Shown here in pieces: positions 1 to 12,529 of a stretch of 64,000 nucleotides of DNA (positions within the stretch are counted from its first letter, which is position 1; the number at the start of each line of letters is the position of its first letter). This DNA is from Thunnus maccoyii. Its lineage: Eukaryota > Chordata > Actinopteri > Scombriformes > Scombridae. The stretch lies in assembly GCF_910596095.1 (NCBI RefSeq), contig NC_056538.1:9728001-9792000 (forward strand), written 5' to 3'. The notes under the pieces were generated by a model that saw only the letters and a list, made by a program, of their open reading frames with translations, did no database searches and was not told the origin of the DNA. The position numbers and the translations under genes were made by a program.

Positions 1-81
1 GGAAGAGGAGAAAGAGGAGGAGGAGGGAAGCTTTGTCTCCTGATCGTTTCTCTCTCTACTCTTCCCTGTCTTCCCTATCAG

Positions 82-3000
82 GAGGACTGACGGTATTCAC
101 CACCAACTCTGACATCCAAGATGTCTCTACCATAGTGGAGGATAACATAGCTGTTGACAAGGTACGGCAGCAAGATCCTTTGATGGTTATCAACATTATA
201 CATACTCACTTGACCCAAATCAAACAAGTTCTTAATGCAAATAATTGAAAATTAAATTGATGTTGCTTCCAACTCCTTGTCCTTGGTTGCATACTTCTGT
301 CTACTGGTTGTGACTAGTTCAACCAAAGAGCATTTTCTGCTGTAGCCAAAAATGACACTATGTGAGCGGTGAGAGTGAATCAAAACAGTAAAGTTGAGGA
401 ATTGAAAACCAGAACAATGAAAGACTTAAAAGCTCTGTAGAGCCGAGGGGAACTGCAGAGTTGGGCGATAATTCTGTTTGTTCATTCATCACTGCTAATG
501 ACCCATTTCACATACAAATAGTCATGTGATCCATTGTTAATGTATACATTTTGGTTATCGCTGCTTTAATTTTCTTAGAGGTGCGAATATGTGCATTTAT
601 TGTTCGGATATGCTGAGCACAACAACTTTTTCTCCTTCCTCCCCAGGTGACCCTCCTCCACGTGGAGAGTGACCAAGAGCTGATGTCCTCTCATTCTTTC
701 AGAGTTGACAGCTCCATAAAAAACGTCACCCTACATGTCACTGGCATCCTGAGAGAGTGTATCCTTACAGGTCCTTCAGGTAACTATAGAGTACAATCTA
801 TGTAGACTAGTGATGGAGGCTATCCAAGCAGTATGTTTTTTGCATCTTGCAATTACTGTATGTCTACTTTTTAGTTGCATACAGCATATCTGAACAATCC
901 CACCATTCTTCCATTACCACAACTCTCCTTTGCACTCAATAATAAAATAAGCCCATCTTATGCTACTTTTCAGGCCAAAACCAGTCTCTCCTGAACGAGC
1001 AAGGCCCTCTGGCAGAGTTGAAGCACTTTGAGGGTCTGTACCGCATCCGCCTGCTTGCTCCTATTCAGCCAGGCCAGTGGAAACTGTTAACCAAGTGTGA
1101 TGGACACATCACATTCAATGTAATAGGTAAAAGAAAAAACATGTTAGACATCAAGCAGATCCACTGACAGAAAATTACAGGTACATTGGTTATAATGTTC
1201 TGTAACTGCACTTGCACTTTTGAACTGCACCCCCAGGTGACAGCAGCGTAGATTTCCTGTATTACTTTGCCACTGTAACCAATGAGACACACCCAGGTCT
1301 GGCCAGAGTGGAGGGCAGTCCTGTTGCAGGTGAGGAGGGATTTAGCTTCTTTAGATAGTAGTTTTAAAAAAATATAATTAGTTATGTATCAGTGCCACCA
1401 TGGAATAGTGAGTCCCTGACATTTAACATGCTGCTTATTTAATTTCCCAGGTGGCTCTGCCTTTCTGGTGCTGACTGTGACAGGCCTGGCTCTTGACGAG
1501 AAGGCCTCTTTCAGTCACGTGACACTGCTGGGAGCTGAAGGGGAGAGCCTCAAACAGGTGTGGCTGAACTCCTCTTCCTCCTCCTCTTCTTCACCATCCT
1601 ATTCTGTGGAGGAGCTGGTTGGCTGGGTGGACTCTGTTCCCAGAGTTCCCTTCTGTGTTCAACTCACAGGCCGAGACAGCAGAGCAAACAAGCTGGAGAG
1701 GGTTTCCACAGAGATAATACAGCCCACTCACGTTCAGATACAGGTAACCTAGCGGTGAGGGAAAAAACAGTGATGATGCTAAACAACACCTGGGCTGCCC
1801 TCCAATATAATGTTGGACAAAATGTTAAAGAAAATATTCTTCACTGATCAATGTAGAATTATACTGTATAAGTGTTCCTAAATGATGTAGCATAAACTAA
1901 AAGCTGCACCAGTAAATATTGACTGTATATAATGTGAAAGGAGTCACTCATAGTGACAAAACCACAGATTTGCAACTGTACTGTTTTGCTTCTGTCGTTT
2001 CCAAATGCAGCATGTAGCTGTTTTCAGCAGTAAAGCTGTGGTAAACCCACTGTACCCTTCCTGCCCAGCACCAAACAGCAGACAAAGTTAACGACTAACT
2101 GCTTTAACAGCTAGAGTTCATATTGTCAAATTACGGCTGCTTGACCAATTTGTAATACAACTGCATTGGTGGATTTTCTAGAATGATGGACTCATACAAT
2201 TTCACACTGATGTACCTTAAATACACAAGATAATCTTACATCTTTATATCTTCAGGTGTTATCCGCCCCCCGCCTGGTACCTGGTCATAGCACAATGGTG
2301 GACTTTGACATCCTGAACCACGGCCCGGCCCGGCTCTTCAATTTGACCACAGATGATGACTGTAGATATCTTCATACAAGAGGACCTCACAGGTACAGCT
2401 AAAAACATCTATCCTCAGCCATGGAGTGAAGAGAAGGTCACCTTTCTTTAGGACTGCATCTAACGATTATTTTCATTATCAATTGATCTACACTGATTAT
2501 TTTCTCAATTTATCATTTTGTCCGAAAATAAAATACCCCAAAATAGTGAAAAATGCCTGTTCTAATTTCTTAAGAGCCCAACGTGGTGTCTTCAAATGTC
2601 TTGTTTTGTCTGATCAATAGTCCAAAACCCAAAGATATTAAGTTTTACTGTCATGTATGACACATGAAATTTAAAACCCTCACATTTGAAAAGCTGAAAT
2701 CAGATATTTTTTGTCATTTTCCCTTAAAAACATGACTAAAACGACTATTTGATTATAAGAATAGTTGCTGATTATTTTCAATCGATTAATCGACTAATCA
2801 TTGCAGCTCTACGTGTCTTACCATCCATTTTCTTACATGTCCATCATGTACTGCAATATGAAGGCTATTTTAGAAAAGAAAAAAAGTCTCAATTAGGTAA
2901 TGCTTGGCAGTAAAATTATATTGAGGAAATGTAATATAGTCAGCTTCTGTTTTATGACATTTACCAACCAAAAAATTTCAAAGTGATGACAGAACATAAT

Positions 3001-3902
3001 TAAAGTTATTGTGGAAATACGGGCAATTTTGAGTTTCTGTCCCTCAGGTTCCACGTTGCTGAACAAGGGTCTTTCCGGGGTCAGGTGCACCTCCACACTC
3101 CTGCCACAGCTCAGGCAGGAGCGACCGTCACCCTGACACTCACTGTGCGTGCTCTCAACTCTGCTGACTCAAATTACGCAGTGACCTACTTGACTGTGGT
3201 TCCCCCGGTGAGTATTTACTGAAAACAAATGGACCATTTTATTTATACATAAATCTCTCTTGCAGATTATTGATTAATCTCACACTCTGATCAAAGATTT
3301 TCTTCCGTGTATGGCAATGACATCACTTCCTCTGTCTCCTGCAGGATACTGACACATCCCCTCCATCCTGTTCTGCTGCACGAGTGCAGTCCTCCTGCCC
3401 TACCACCTGCAGTGAGTCTAACTGGAGTATATCTCTGGCCGTGTCAGATAGGGGGCGCTCTGGCCTCGCTGCCCTCCAGCTACAGAAGGGTGAAGGCACT
3501 CTGACCTTATTCCTCAACCCCCCAACCACAGGGGACAGCCTGGAAGAGGCCCAGCCTGGCCCCAACCAGCACCAGGCACACAGGGACGAGACAACCAGTG
3601 GTGGCCACCACCATCACCACCACAAGGCCATATTAGAGAAAGGAGACCCCCCTTTGAATGTATCTGAATGGGTACTGGACTCATCTCAGCCATTGTGGGT
3701 GAGGTACACGTCAAGCTGCTGCTTTGCTCAGGCTGAGCTGCTGGTGTGGGACACAGCTGGAAACATGAAACGCTGCCATCTAACATCTGGTGAGCAGAGG
3801 CAGCAAAGAGATGGGAGTACAGAAACCAGCGGAGCTGGACAGATTACACTCACAGGCTTCTTTTTCATAATGCTGGGCCTGCTGTGGTCTCCTCTAATTT
3901 AG
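82..3902 (+). CDS. vwa7: von Willebrand factor A domain-containing protein 7, C-terminal part (5' end outside window)
   Basis: Eight exons are readable: 82-161, 647-779, 974-1126, 1237-1329, 1451-1743, 2256-2392, 3048-3207 and 3345-3902. All have AG/GT borders and the phases close to a TAG stop, giving 534 residues. The part seen is the extracellular region after the vWA domain, which must lie upstream of the window. It includes a beta-rich stretch with conserved phrases such as VPGHSTMVDFDILNHGPA and TAQAGATVTLTLTVRA. A serine run (SSSSSSSS) lies in exon 5 and six histidines in the last exon. The protein ends in a hydrophobic tail (GFFFIMLGLLWSPLI) with no cytoplasmic residues, which suggests GPI anchoring or a terminal membrane segment. 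The name rests on remembered similarity to fish VWA7 (G7c); function is poorly known. Confidence 0.82.
2449..2811. mobile_element. hAT-like MITE, copy 1 (in a vwa7 intron)
   Basis: The element runs from TAGGACTGCATCTAACGATT to TCATTGCAGCTCTA. The ends are inverted (TAGGACTGC against TAGAGCTGC) and internal runs of ATTAATCGA-type sequence are near-palindromic. The 8 bp on each side are CCTTTCTT and CGTGTCTT, matching at 6 of 8, as expected for an old hAT target duplication. I know this family as a very abundant teleost repeat. Related copies lie at 26493-26780 and near 48449. Confidence 0.75.
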
Positions 3903-4133
3903 GTCGAACTGATTACAAATTGTTTTGCAGGTCAAACTCATCTATGTGTTGATCACTGGGTTCCTGCAGCCAGGACAAAATACTATGCAACGAAGATACA
4001 TAAATGTGTATCTGTCAGAAAAGTTTTTGAAAAACAGATGTACAATTTAAAATAAGTACGCTTAATGCAAACAAATATGTCTTTAATTGCTCATTATGTG
4101 TTTGCTACTGTAATTCTTAAAGGAAGTTCACTG

Positions 4134-4139
4134 AATAAA
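4134..4139 (+). terminator. poly(A) signal of vwa7
   Basis: AATAAA lies 232 nt after the vwa7 stop codon, before the next gene on the same strand. Confidence 0.6.
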
Positions 4140-4742
4140 GCCATTAATCATTTTAATATTCATGTAAGTCACTTAATTTTTTTGCTTTTGCAACTGCCAG
4201 TGCTCTGAACATCTGATATGCTACAGAATACACACACCAGAGAGAACATGTTGGAAATCACTGTAAATAAAGAAAGATTGTGCACAATCTGGCTGGTATG
4301 GCTTGATTACCCAGAAAAAACCACACAACTATATCACCCACAGTGTAATTTACTCACAAGGAGGTGAAAACCAAATATTTAATAAAAAAGAGTAAAATGA
4401 TTTTACTAAAACAGTTTACAGAACATAGAGGATATGTAGAGGCCTAACAATCTGTAACCAGTGTTGCTGTTGAACAGTAGCCCATAATTAAAACTTACTT
4501 CATTTCTGAAGACAATTATTGCCAGAGTAAGTCAAAGTAATAAGAGATATTCTGTCTGATCATTCAACCACCTCAGTTAATGGTACATTCATCAATTCAA
4601 AAACCCATAGTTCAAAAGTCATGCACACCACCAGAATGAGCAAGAGAATATAGAAAAACCAACCAGCTGCACTTCACTGCAGCAGCTTGACTGTCTTGTC
4701 ATTAATTTACATTTCTTTCAACCAGTCTATATACAGACTGAC

Positions 4743-4800
4743 ATAGTTCAGGCCTGTTGTGAACTATGTTGACAGTTCAGATAGTTCAGGCCTGTTGTGT
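4743..4800. repeat. short direct duplication
   Basis: The 19-base phrase ATAGTTCAGGCCTGTTGTG occurs twice about 39 bases apart in the vwa7-SLC6 intergenic region. Apart from this and the vwa7 3' UTR, nothing is recognised between 3903 and 5123. Confidence 0.7.
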
Positions 4801-5123
4801 CATACCATAGTACTCCAGCATACATAAATGACTTACTGATGAGGAGTATCGTTACTAAACCACAAGACTGCTGAATCTCTTACTAAATGTGTTACTGAAT
4901 GTTTTGGAGTATTTTATAAATGGCATTTGATGGCATTTATCTAATTTATAAATATAAGTTTTGGAAACAAGAAATTTGGACTTTTCTAATCAGTTGTTCA
5001 TGTAGAAATTGCAGTTCATCCTCAGACTGTTTCCACTAACAACTGATTAACTGTGCAGGTGGTTACACATTACATGACATAGAAATAACAGTAAATATAA
5101 ACACAGGAACATCCCTGGACACA

Positions 5124-8100
5124 ATGTGTAGAGGTTTAGAGGAGGACTGGGTTCAGACTGAGCTGTTGGGTATGTTGAATCAAAAATGTGCAACAAATGA
5201 CAAGCAAGCCAAGGTGGAGGAGAGAGGACACTGGGACAGTAAGGTGGAGTTCCTCCTGGCTGTAGCGGGAAATGTTGTCGGCCTGGGCAATGTGTGGAGG
5301 TTTCCATACCTGTGCTACAAAAACGGAGGGGGTAAGCAAATATGTCCATCACTGTTTGTGCCTCAAAAACTGTAATACAGATATGCATTGTTATGTAATT
5401 TGTACATTCAGGTGCATTCCTGGTGCCATATCTGGTATTTGTGGTGACCTGTGGTGTACCCCTATTCCTGCTGGAGACCACCATGGGCCAGTACACCCAG
5501 GAGGGGGGCATCACCTGCTGGAGGAAGTTATGCCCACTGGCAGAAGGTATACTGTTCAGGACTTGAGTATTGCAGAGTCTTGGCGTTACTTTTAGTTTCA
5601 TTATGGAGCTGTTTCCCACAATCTGGGGGGAAAAAGCAATTTGGGCACAGGATAAATGGAGGAAGTCAGCTTTGTTGTAACGTTTCTGTATAACTAAAAG
5701 TACTAAATCTGGCTCTGCAGGTATCGGCTATGGCGGGCAGCTGATCCTCCTCTACAGCTGCATGACCTACATCATTATTCTGTCCTGGGCTTTGCTCTAC
5801 CTGGTGTTCTCCTTCAGCTCACAGCTCCCCTGGTCCAGTTGCAACAACTACTGGAACACAGGTAAAAGTGCACACAGTCTATTGATGAATTATACATCAG
5901 CAGCTCTGTGAATTTTAACAAGGTCGAAAAGGGGTTAATGATTTTATATCAAGCAAATGAATAACATTTTCATTTAAACACACGTTATGATAAAAATTAA
6001 AGAAAATGCCTTCTTCTTTACAAGTAACATTAAAATCTTTTTTCTAAAGAATTATCTGTGTGTTTTTTAACCTTACAGGCGCATTGAGAAACATTTTCTA
6101 TTCATGAGACGATGGAACAAAACCACAGAATAAAGCACATTATGCCTTTATGCCAACAACTGTGACATGCATAAAAGTTTTGCCCGATGCATTTCACTGT
6201 CACAAACAAGGCAAAACACCCAATGAAAACATTTCTCTTTTTTTCTCACCTATCAGAACACTGTGTAGACTTTTCAACAAGAAATAACACCTTTGAATGG
6301 ACCAACCACACAGACACAACCTCTGCTGCCACAGAGTTCTGGGAGTATGTCTATGTACATTATAATAAATTATTCCTCTAAATTCAATTTAAAACTTGGT
6401 CTAATTAAAAATAAATACATTTCACTTGACATTTCATCTAAGAAAAAAACAAGTCTCATAAAATATTTTGTTCTTTTTTATCTTTTTTTCCATGTAGACA
6501 TCGGGTGCTAGGTATCTCAGGGGGGATTGAGGAGATAGGCAACATCAGGTGGGAGATGCTGTTGTGCCTTATCACTATGTGGGTCACCTGCTACTTTTGT
6601 GTCTGGAAAGGGGTCAAGTCTACAGGAAAGGTATAGCCTATAAGCCCTAAATCTGCAGTAGATGTGTATACAGTACACATTACAAATACCTGAACAGTCA
6701 CCTTTCCCCCCAGGTGGTGTATTTCACTGCTACCTTTCCCTATGTGATGTTATTAATTCTTTTGATTCGTGGACTCTCTCTTCCTGGGGCTCTACAAGGA
6801 GTGGTGTTTTATCTTCTGCCCGAACCCTCACGACTCACAGACCCTCAGGTAGTAGACCGATGATATGCTGTTTATATACTGTAGATGCACAAAATGTACT
6901 CACTGTTTCTTTATTGGAGCAGGTGTGGATGGAGGCTGGGGCTCAGATCTTCTTCTCCTACAGCGTGGGTGTGGGCTCCTTAACTGTACTCGGCAGCTAC
7001 AACACTTACAACAACAACTGCTATAAGTAAGTATTTGTCAGTGTGTGACTGGGCTTGATGCTTGAGGCTTTTCTGACAGATGCACCTAAAGACAACAGCT
7101 ATTAACATTAAAATAACATATTAAAAAATGAATCATACATGCTGTATTTCTGTGTTTTGCAGAGACTGTCTGTGGCTGTGTTTATTGAACAGTGGCACCA
7201 GTGTTGTAGCTGGCTTTGCTGTCTTCTCTGTGCTGGGATTCATGGCTCATGAGCAGGGCGTTCCCATTGCAGAAGTGGCCGAGTCAGGTAACCAGAAATA
7301 TTCAGAGAGATTCAACTGATGACAAAACATTGCATCACTTCTGGCAGATTCTTACAGTATGGTAACATGTTTTGGCCTGGCAGATGAGGCCTGTGGTGTG
7401 AGGTTAAGAAGAGTAACATTTGGTTTAAGATAAAAGCAGGTTCAGGAAAGAAAAAAAAGTGGTTTAACAAAAGTTAGGGAGAAATTAGAAAGTGATGAAA
7501 AAATGTTGACTAACCTTGTGCTAAGAATTCAAACTACAATTTCCAAGGTCTCAAGCTCCTATTTTGCTTTTTTTCGACATTTTGTCACCACATGACCTTC
7601 ATTATACAGTGGTGTTTCACTAGGATCCTACACTCCCAAGTATCATGCGAGTAGGCTGGCTAATTCATGATGGGTAAAATCTTTGCTGCCATCTTGAGGA
7701 CGACCACAGACAGAACAAGCACAGTAACAGTTCCTCTGCCTCAAATCAGTGTGAGCAGGCACACAGTTGGTTGACACAGCAGTTACATTGCATGCATTCC
7801 TGCTCTGGTATGCAGTGGGACACCCTTGTATCGCTGCTGAGTCTAGCTGGCAAGTTTTGGGTGTGATCATGGGACTATGCTTGGCGTTCAGGGACTTTGG
7901 GTGGGTCTGTGCCGGGGTTTTCCAGCTCATTAGCATTAGTACAGTTCTCTGGTTGATTGCCAGGTGGTCTTGAGATATATTAATTGTATTCTGTAAGCTT
8001 ATTCGTTTTTTAAAAAAAATTCACTTATTCCCCTATTTTTGTCCCACACTTCATTTTAATCTTGATCCAACCAAAAAGTGTGAATAAAATCTATAAATGA

Positions 8101-10984
8101 TCATTGAAATGATCATTGAAGGTTTTTCCTTAGAGTTTGGGCTGTGTTGTACTTCTGTGTTTCTCTTCTTCCACACTCGCTCCTTCGTTGTGTAAATTAA
8201 AAGCATATAGAGGGTGACCAGTCTCGCATCCCTTCTCACTCTCTTGTTCTCCAGGTCCAGGCCTGGCGTTCATTGCATACCCTCAGGCTGTAGCCATGAT
8301 GCCCCTGCCTCAACTGTGGTCCATCTGTTTCTTTGTCATGCTCATTCTCTTGGGCCTGGACACACAAGTAAGATATGCATAAACTCCATTTGGAAACATA
8401 CATTTATATTTGGAAATGTACTTATTCTGTCTCGTCTTCTCACTGTGCAGTTTGTCGCAATGGAAGTGGTGATGACATCCATCATAGATATGTTTCCCAC
8501 AGTGATGCGCAGGGCAGGCAGACGAGAATACTCTCTCCTCCTTTTCTGCCTCACATGCTTCTTCTCTCAGCTTGTCATGATCACTGAGGTCAGTATGGAG
8601 GGTTATATTTACATTTATTATTTATTACGCCAGTATGGCTATGTATTGCTGCCAAAGAAAATTATATGACCTTTTTTAATTCAAAGATTTCTCAATGTAA
8701 GAAGATACTTTCAGGTTATAATGACATTTTTCTTATTAAAACATAATAGTTGATATACTGAAATAATGTTAAATAAAATAGGCAGGAATATGCTTCCATA
8801 TGTCTAAGATTGACATCTACAGTAAAATAAAGTAAACCCATGTCACATGAATGTCTCGGCTGTTGTCCCCAGGGAGGGATGTATGTGTTCCAGTTGTTTG
8901 ACTACTACGCTTGTAATGGCGCCTGCATCCTCTTTCTCTGTGTGTTTGAAACCCTGGCGCTGGGATGGATATTTGGTGGGTATGCTGTTTTAAAGATACT
9001 CCAGTGATTTAGTGTTAGACTGCCGTAAAGTTTGCAGAGACAGAGAGAGATTTTAAAAAGAATTATAAAAAGCAGCAGAAGCTGCGTTATCCTGACTTTT
9101 ACTCCCTAAAATGGGTCAACTTAAAAAAAAAATGCTTGATCCTTAAAGCTATAATATGAAATTGACTTTTATCCAGTTTTAAGCCACATTTTAAGACAAA
9201 CTTTTTTTAAACTATATCTTTTAACTGGATGAAAGATTTTAGTCATCGATGGATCTAAATTTATCAGAGAAACAAGCTGTCTTTAATTTCCCTTAATGCA
9301 ACCAATTTCATTTTTTGTCCTTGTCTGGTAACACACATCATTCAAAATTCTCACCTACAGATTGTAATACAGGCTTTCTGTTATTTGTAGAAAAGTCTTT
9401 GTGTCCAAGCTGAAATAAACCTGATGACATCACCCTAATGACATCATCAGGGTTATTTTCTCAGACTTGACAAAGCCACCCCAAGGCTACACAAGACTTC
9501 GAATTACACCAAGTTTTTCACAAACATTATATAGTATTTATCCAACCTCATTTCCTATCCAGGGGCAGAGCGGATATATGGCATCATAGAGGACATGACA
9601 GGTGTGCACGCCAATTTGTTCTTTAAAATCTGCTGGCTCTACCTCACTCCACTGGTCTCACTGGTGAGTTGGGCTTTCACTGTTTGAGCCTCTGGATCAC
9701 AATACAAACAACACCTGGAGACAGTAACACATGCGTGCAAAATCCAAGATCATCTACAAGAAATATCCTTTTGTTTTCTCAGGGCTCATTTATATGTTCT
9801 CTTGTGGAGTACCAGCCTTTGACATTTAATCGCTGGTATGTGTACCCGGCCTGGGCATACGTGTTGGGTTGGGTGCTGGCCCTCTCCTCCATCCTGCTGG
9901 TGCCAGGATGGGCGCTTTATAAGCTGAGCACTGGAACCGGCACCCTCAGTCAGGTGGGACAACTGTGTAACTGATTGTGCAAATGAACTCAAGAAATGGC
10001 ATGGTATATCTGTCATAAAATAAAGGAATTATATATTTTCTTATTCTAATCATTTTTTTGCGTGCTCCTAAGTAATGACAAGGTTTCATAATATAATAAT
10101 CCAGCTTCAGTGGACAGAATCCTTCCATCAGCTGCAGGTTAAGACCTCACAAAATGATTCATTCATGAGTCACTTTCCCTTGAAATCAACCGTTTGCAAA
10201 ATATTAACTAATACATGGAATTTGAGTATGTGCCAATACAAAGCAAAACAGCAATAACGATGTGTGGTCAAACAGATTTTTATCATCATACTTGTATACT
10301 CCCATATACACTTCAAGAAGCCCAGCACGATGACTCAGGCTTATTACGAAATGTCAAAAAAGATTTCAGATAAGTCACGATTCACTACCCATCAACAAGA
10401 GGGGTATAAATTGTTAGGAATATTTTAGTTCGTATTGTTTTCATGGAAATATGATGTAGGATGGAGGGCCTTTAAAAGATTAAACCTGAGAAATAGACAA
10501 CATCACACTACTACTACTACTACTATTAAAGGGGAACTATTATGCTTTTACTCATTTTCAGTTATATTTATAATGTTACAATGTTGACTGTTCAGACAGC
10601 ATCCTTCCATCAGGTGCAAGTTAAGACCTCACAAAATGATTCATTCATGAGTCACTTCCCCTTGAAATCAATCATTTGCAAAGCATTAATACATGGAATT
10701 TGAGTATGTGCCAATACAAAGCAAAACAGCAATGAAGGTCTGTGGTCAAACAGATTTTTATCACCATACTTGTATACTCCCATATATGCTTCAGATACAA
10801 TGACTCAGGCTTATTACGAAATGTCAGAAAAGATATTCAGTGTCATTGGTGAATATTTCTCTCTATTTGTTAGCGTTTCCATCACCTGTGCCAGCCCAAC
10901 ATGGACTTCTCATTGACCCGAAAGAGGGAGGCTGAACTGCAGCACATCAGAGAGGAAGACCTGGAACGCTTTGCCACTAGTTGA
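5124..10984 (+). CDS. Sodium- and chloride-dependent transporter, SLC6 family, GABA/betaine/taurine group (complete)
   Basis: Fourteen exons: 5124-5331, 5412-5546, 5721-5861, 6257-6344, 6498-6630, 6714-6848, 6923-7026, 7163-7287, 8255-8367, 8451-8588, 8873-8975, 9563-9663, 9783-9953, 10874-10984. Phases close to 601 residues, the usual SLC6 length. TM1 carries [20 protein letters not shown]; next come [16 protein letters not shown], the extracellular-loop-2 phrase [14 protein letters not shown] with N-glycosylation sites after it, [13 protein letters not shown] and [13 protein letters not shown]. Family knowledge: it would move a small amino acid into cells with Na+ and Cl-, across 12 membrane helices. 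Overall sequence is closest to the GAT2/GAT3/BGT1/TauT cluster. Residue 50 in TM1 is Asn where GAT3/BGT1 have Glu, TauT Gly and GAT1 Tyr, so substrate cannot be assigned. ATG 5124 is the only good start before TM1. Confidence 0.9.
8991..9500. mobile_element. Probable MITE remnant in an SLC6 intron
   Basis: The phrase TTAAAGATACTCCAGTGATT followed by TTAGTGTTAGACTGC resembles the left end of a repeat at 61484, TTAAAGGGCCACTCCAGTGA. Borders on the right are not clear; the family is unassigned. Confidence 0.4.
10113..10370. repeat. Direct duplication, copy 1 (SLC6 last intron)
   Basis: About 250 bp from GACAGAATCCTTCCATCA to ACGAAATGTCAAAAAAGAT are repeated in the same orientation at 10595-10841. 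There are scattered substitutions and small gaps. Confidence 0.9.
10595..10841. repeat. Direct duplication, copy 2 (SLC6 last intron)
   Basis: Second copy of 10113-10370. It ends about 32 bases before the acceptor of the last SLC6 exon (exon starts at 10874). The spacer between copies contains AAAGGGGAACTATTATGCTT, which looks like the end of yet another common fish repeat. Confidence 0.9.
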
Positions 10985-11406
10985 TACTGTATGAAAGCTT
11001 TCCTAATCCTGTATTCTGCAACAACTGCAATTTGTTTTCAAGATTTGGCACTAAGTGTGCTGGTTTCATTGAATGTGATATGCTGCTCTGCTTTCCTCAT
11101 GCAAATCTAAAATCCGGTGGTCAAAGAAAAACTGGACTTGTATTATTTTAACTATATCATATACTGATCATGGATGCTGCATTTGTAAAGAAAAAATGTG
11201 ATATCATTGCCAGTGTTGTGGAAAAGTTTATCAAAAGTTTTAGTCACATCATAATCACCTTCCTATTCCTATTTTTATCTACAATTTAGAGTGAAAAACA
11301 ACTGAAAATTGTATATTGAAAAACATGTAAAATTCAACAAATCTGTGCAAAAATACAGTTGAAATTCCAATTATAGACATAAACTGGAAATATATTAATA
11401 GAAAAA

Positions 11407-11412
11407 AATAAA
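11407..11412 (+). terminator. Candidate poly(A) signal of the SLC6 gene
   Basis: AATAAA in an A-rich stretch 423 nt after the stop codon. It is the first exact match I noticed on the plus strand. Confidence 0.45.
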
Positions 11413-12525
11413 AAACTCCTTTTTACTACAGTCTTCCTGACAACAGTGTACTTATTATAATTTTCTATTCATAACAAAATGACTCATTTCTTTCAAAGGC
11501 AACACAAAGTGCAGAGAGTTTTCTCTGTTACCATGGAGCCCACTGGAAACTGAAACTATTGCATGGCGCCCAGGTGCAGAAGACAGTTGAGCACATACAT
11601 GTACTTCTCACATGTGCATCACAACCTTGGTGTCTTTTTTCAGTTTCCATGGTAGCAGCTGGACTAATGCAAGGTTATGTAAACTCACTGCTCACTGTAG
11701 AGACTACCATCATATGAGACTCAATTTGAAAAAAAAACACATGATACATGATAAGTCATACATGGCTTTATTTAAAAACCTTAAAATTGTGGAAAAATAC
11801 ACAGTATAAACAAACCACTTTGAATTTCAGAAATGTGTGTATTCTTGGCACTGCCATCTGTCATGAGCACAAGCACAAATAAATGCAAACCATACACATA
11901 TCACATGCATAAAACCACTGAATCAACATACGTTTATACTGTCAACAGCAGAACAGATGACCACATAACACCACCAAATAGAGATGTAAAACAAGAAATA
12001 AAGAACTGAAAATGGACAACAGAACTGTTGCATGAGAGTAAATGGTAACTGATTGATTACCTGTGTTGAATTGATACAGTATGTTGGATTTGCTTTCATT
12101 ATAATGACACGTGTACTGATTTTGTGAACTGAGTAAAAAGATTAGGACAGCATGATAACCTGCGTGGTGATGTGCCCTGGCTAGGGAAAAAATCAAGTGA
12201 AAAAGGAGTTTTTAAGGCTTTGTTGAAGAGTATTTGGATGAAAGGCTTGACAGCGCTCCAGTGTAGCGCAGTCTGTGATGTTACAGAAACATCCTCTCTG
12301 AGACGTTAAGTTCCCACTTGTGCTACCAGCTTCCTTAAGGTGCCATTTTTCCACAAGCTTTTCTATTAAGTGGTGTCTTGAAGGCAGTGGTCTTCCATGT
12401 TGGACTGCTGGCTCTCTCTCAGGTGAAGTAGGTTATTAGAAACCATTTCTCAGCATTTATCTACCAGGAGATTTATATATCTTTTCCCTGAATGAAGTTG
12501 GTCTAAGGTGACAGAAAAAAGACTG
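11413..12525. other. Intergenic, nothing recognised
   Basis: AT-rich sequence between the SLC6 3' end and the LINE tail. Short open frames have no recognisable product. Confidence 0.5.
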
Positions 12526-12529
12526 ACTG

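Noticed and set aside
5047-5619. Long open frame on the minus strand across the first SLC6 exons
   Set aside because: It is antisense to well-conserved SLC6 exons and has no recognisable product.
7643-7973. Open frames on both strands in the large SLC6 intron
   Set aside because: They lack splice signals in a fitting phase and lie between two SLC6 exons that join directly. Probably a repeat.
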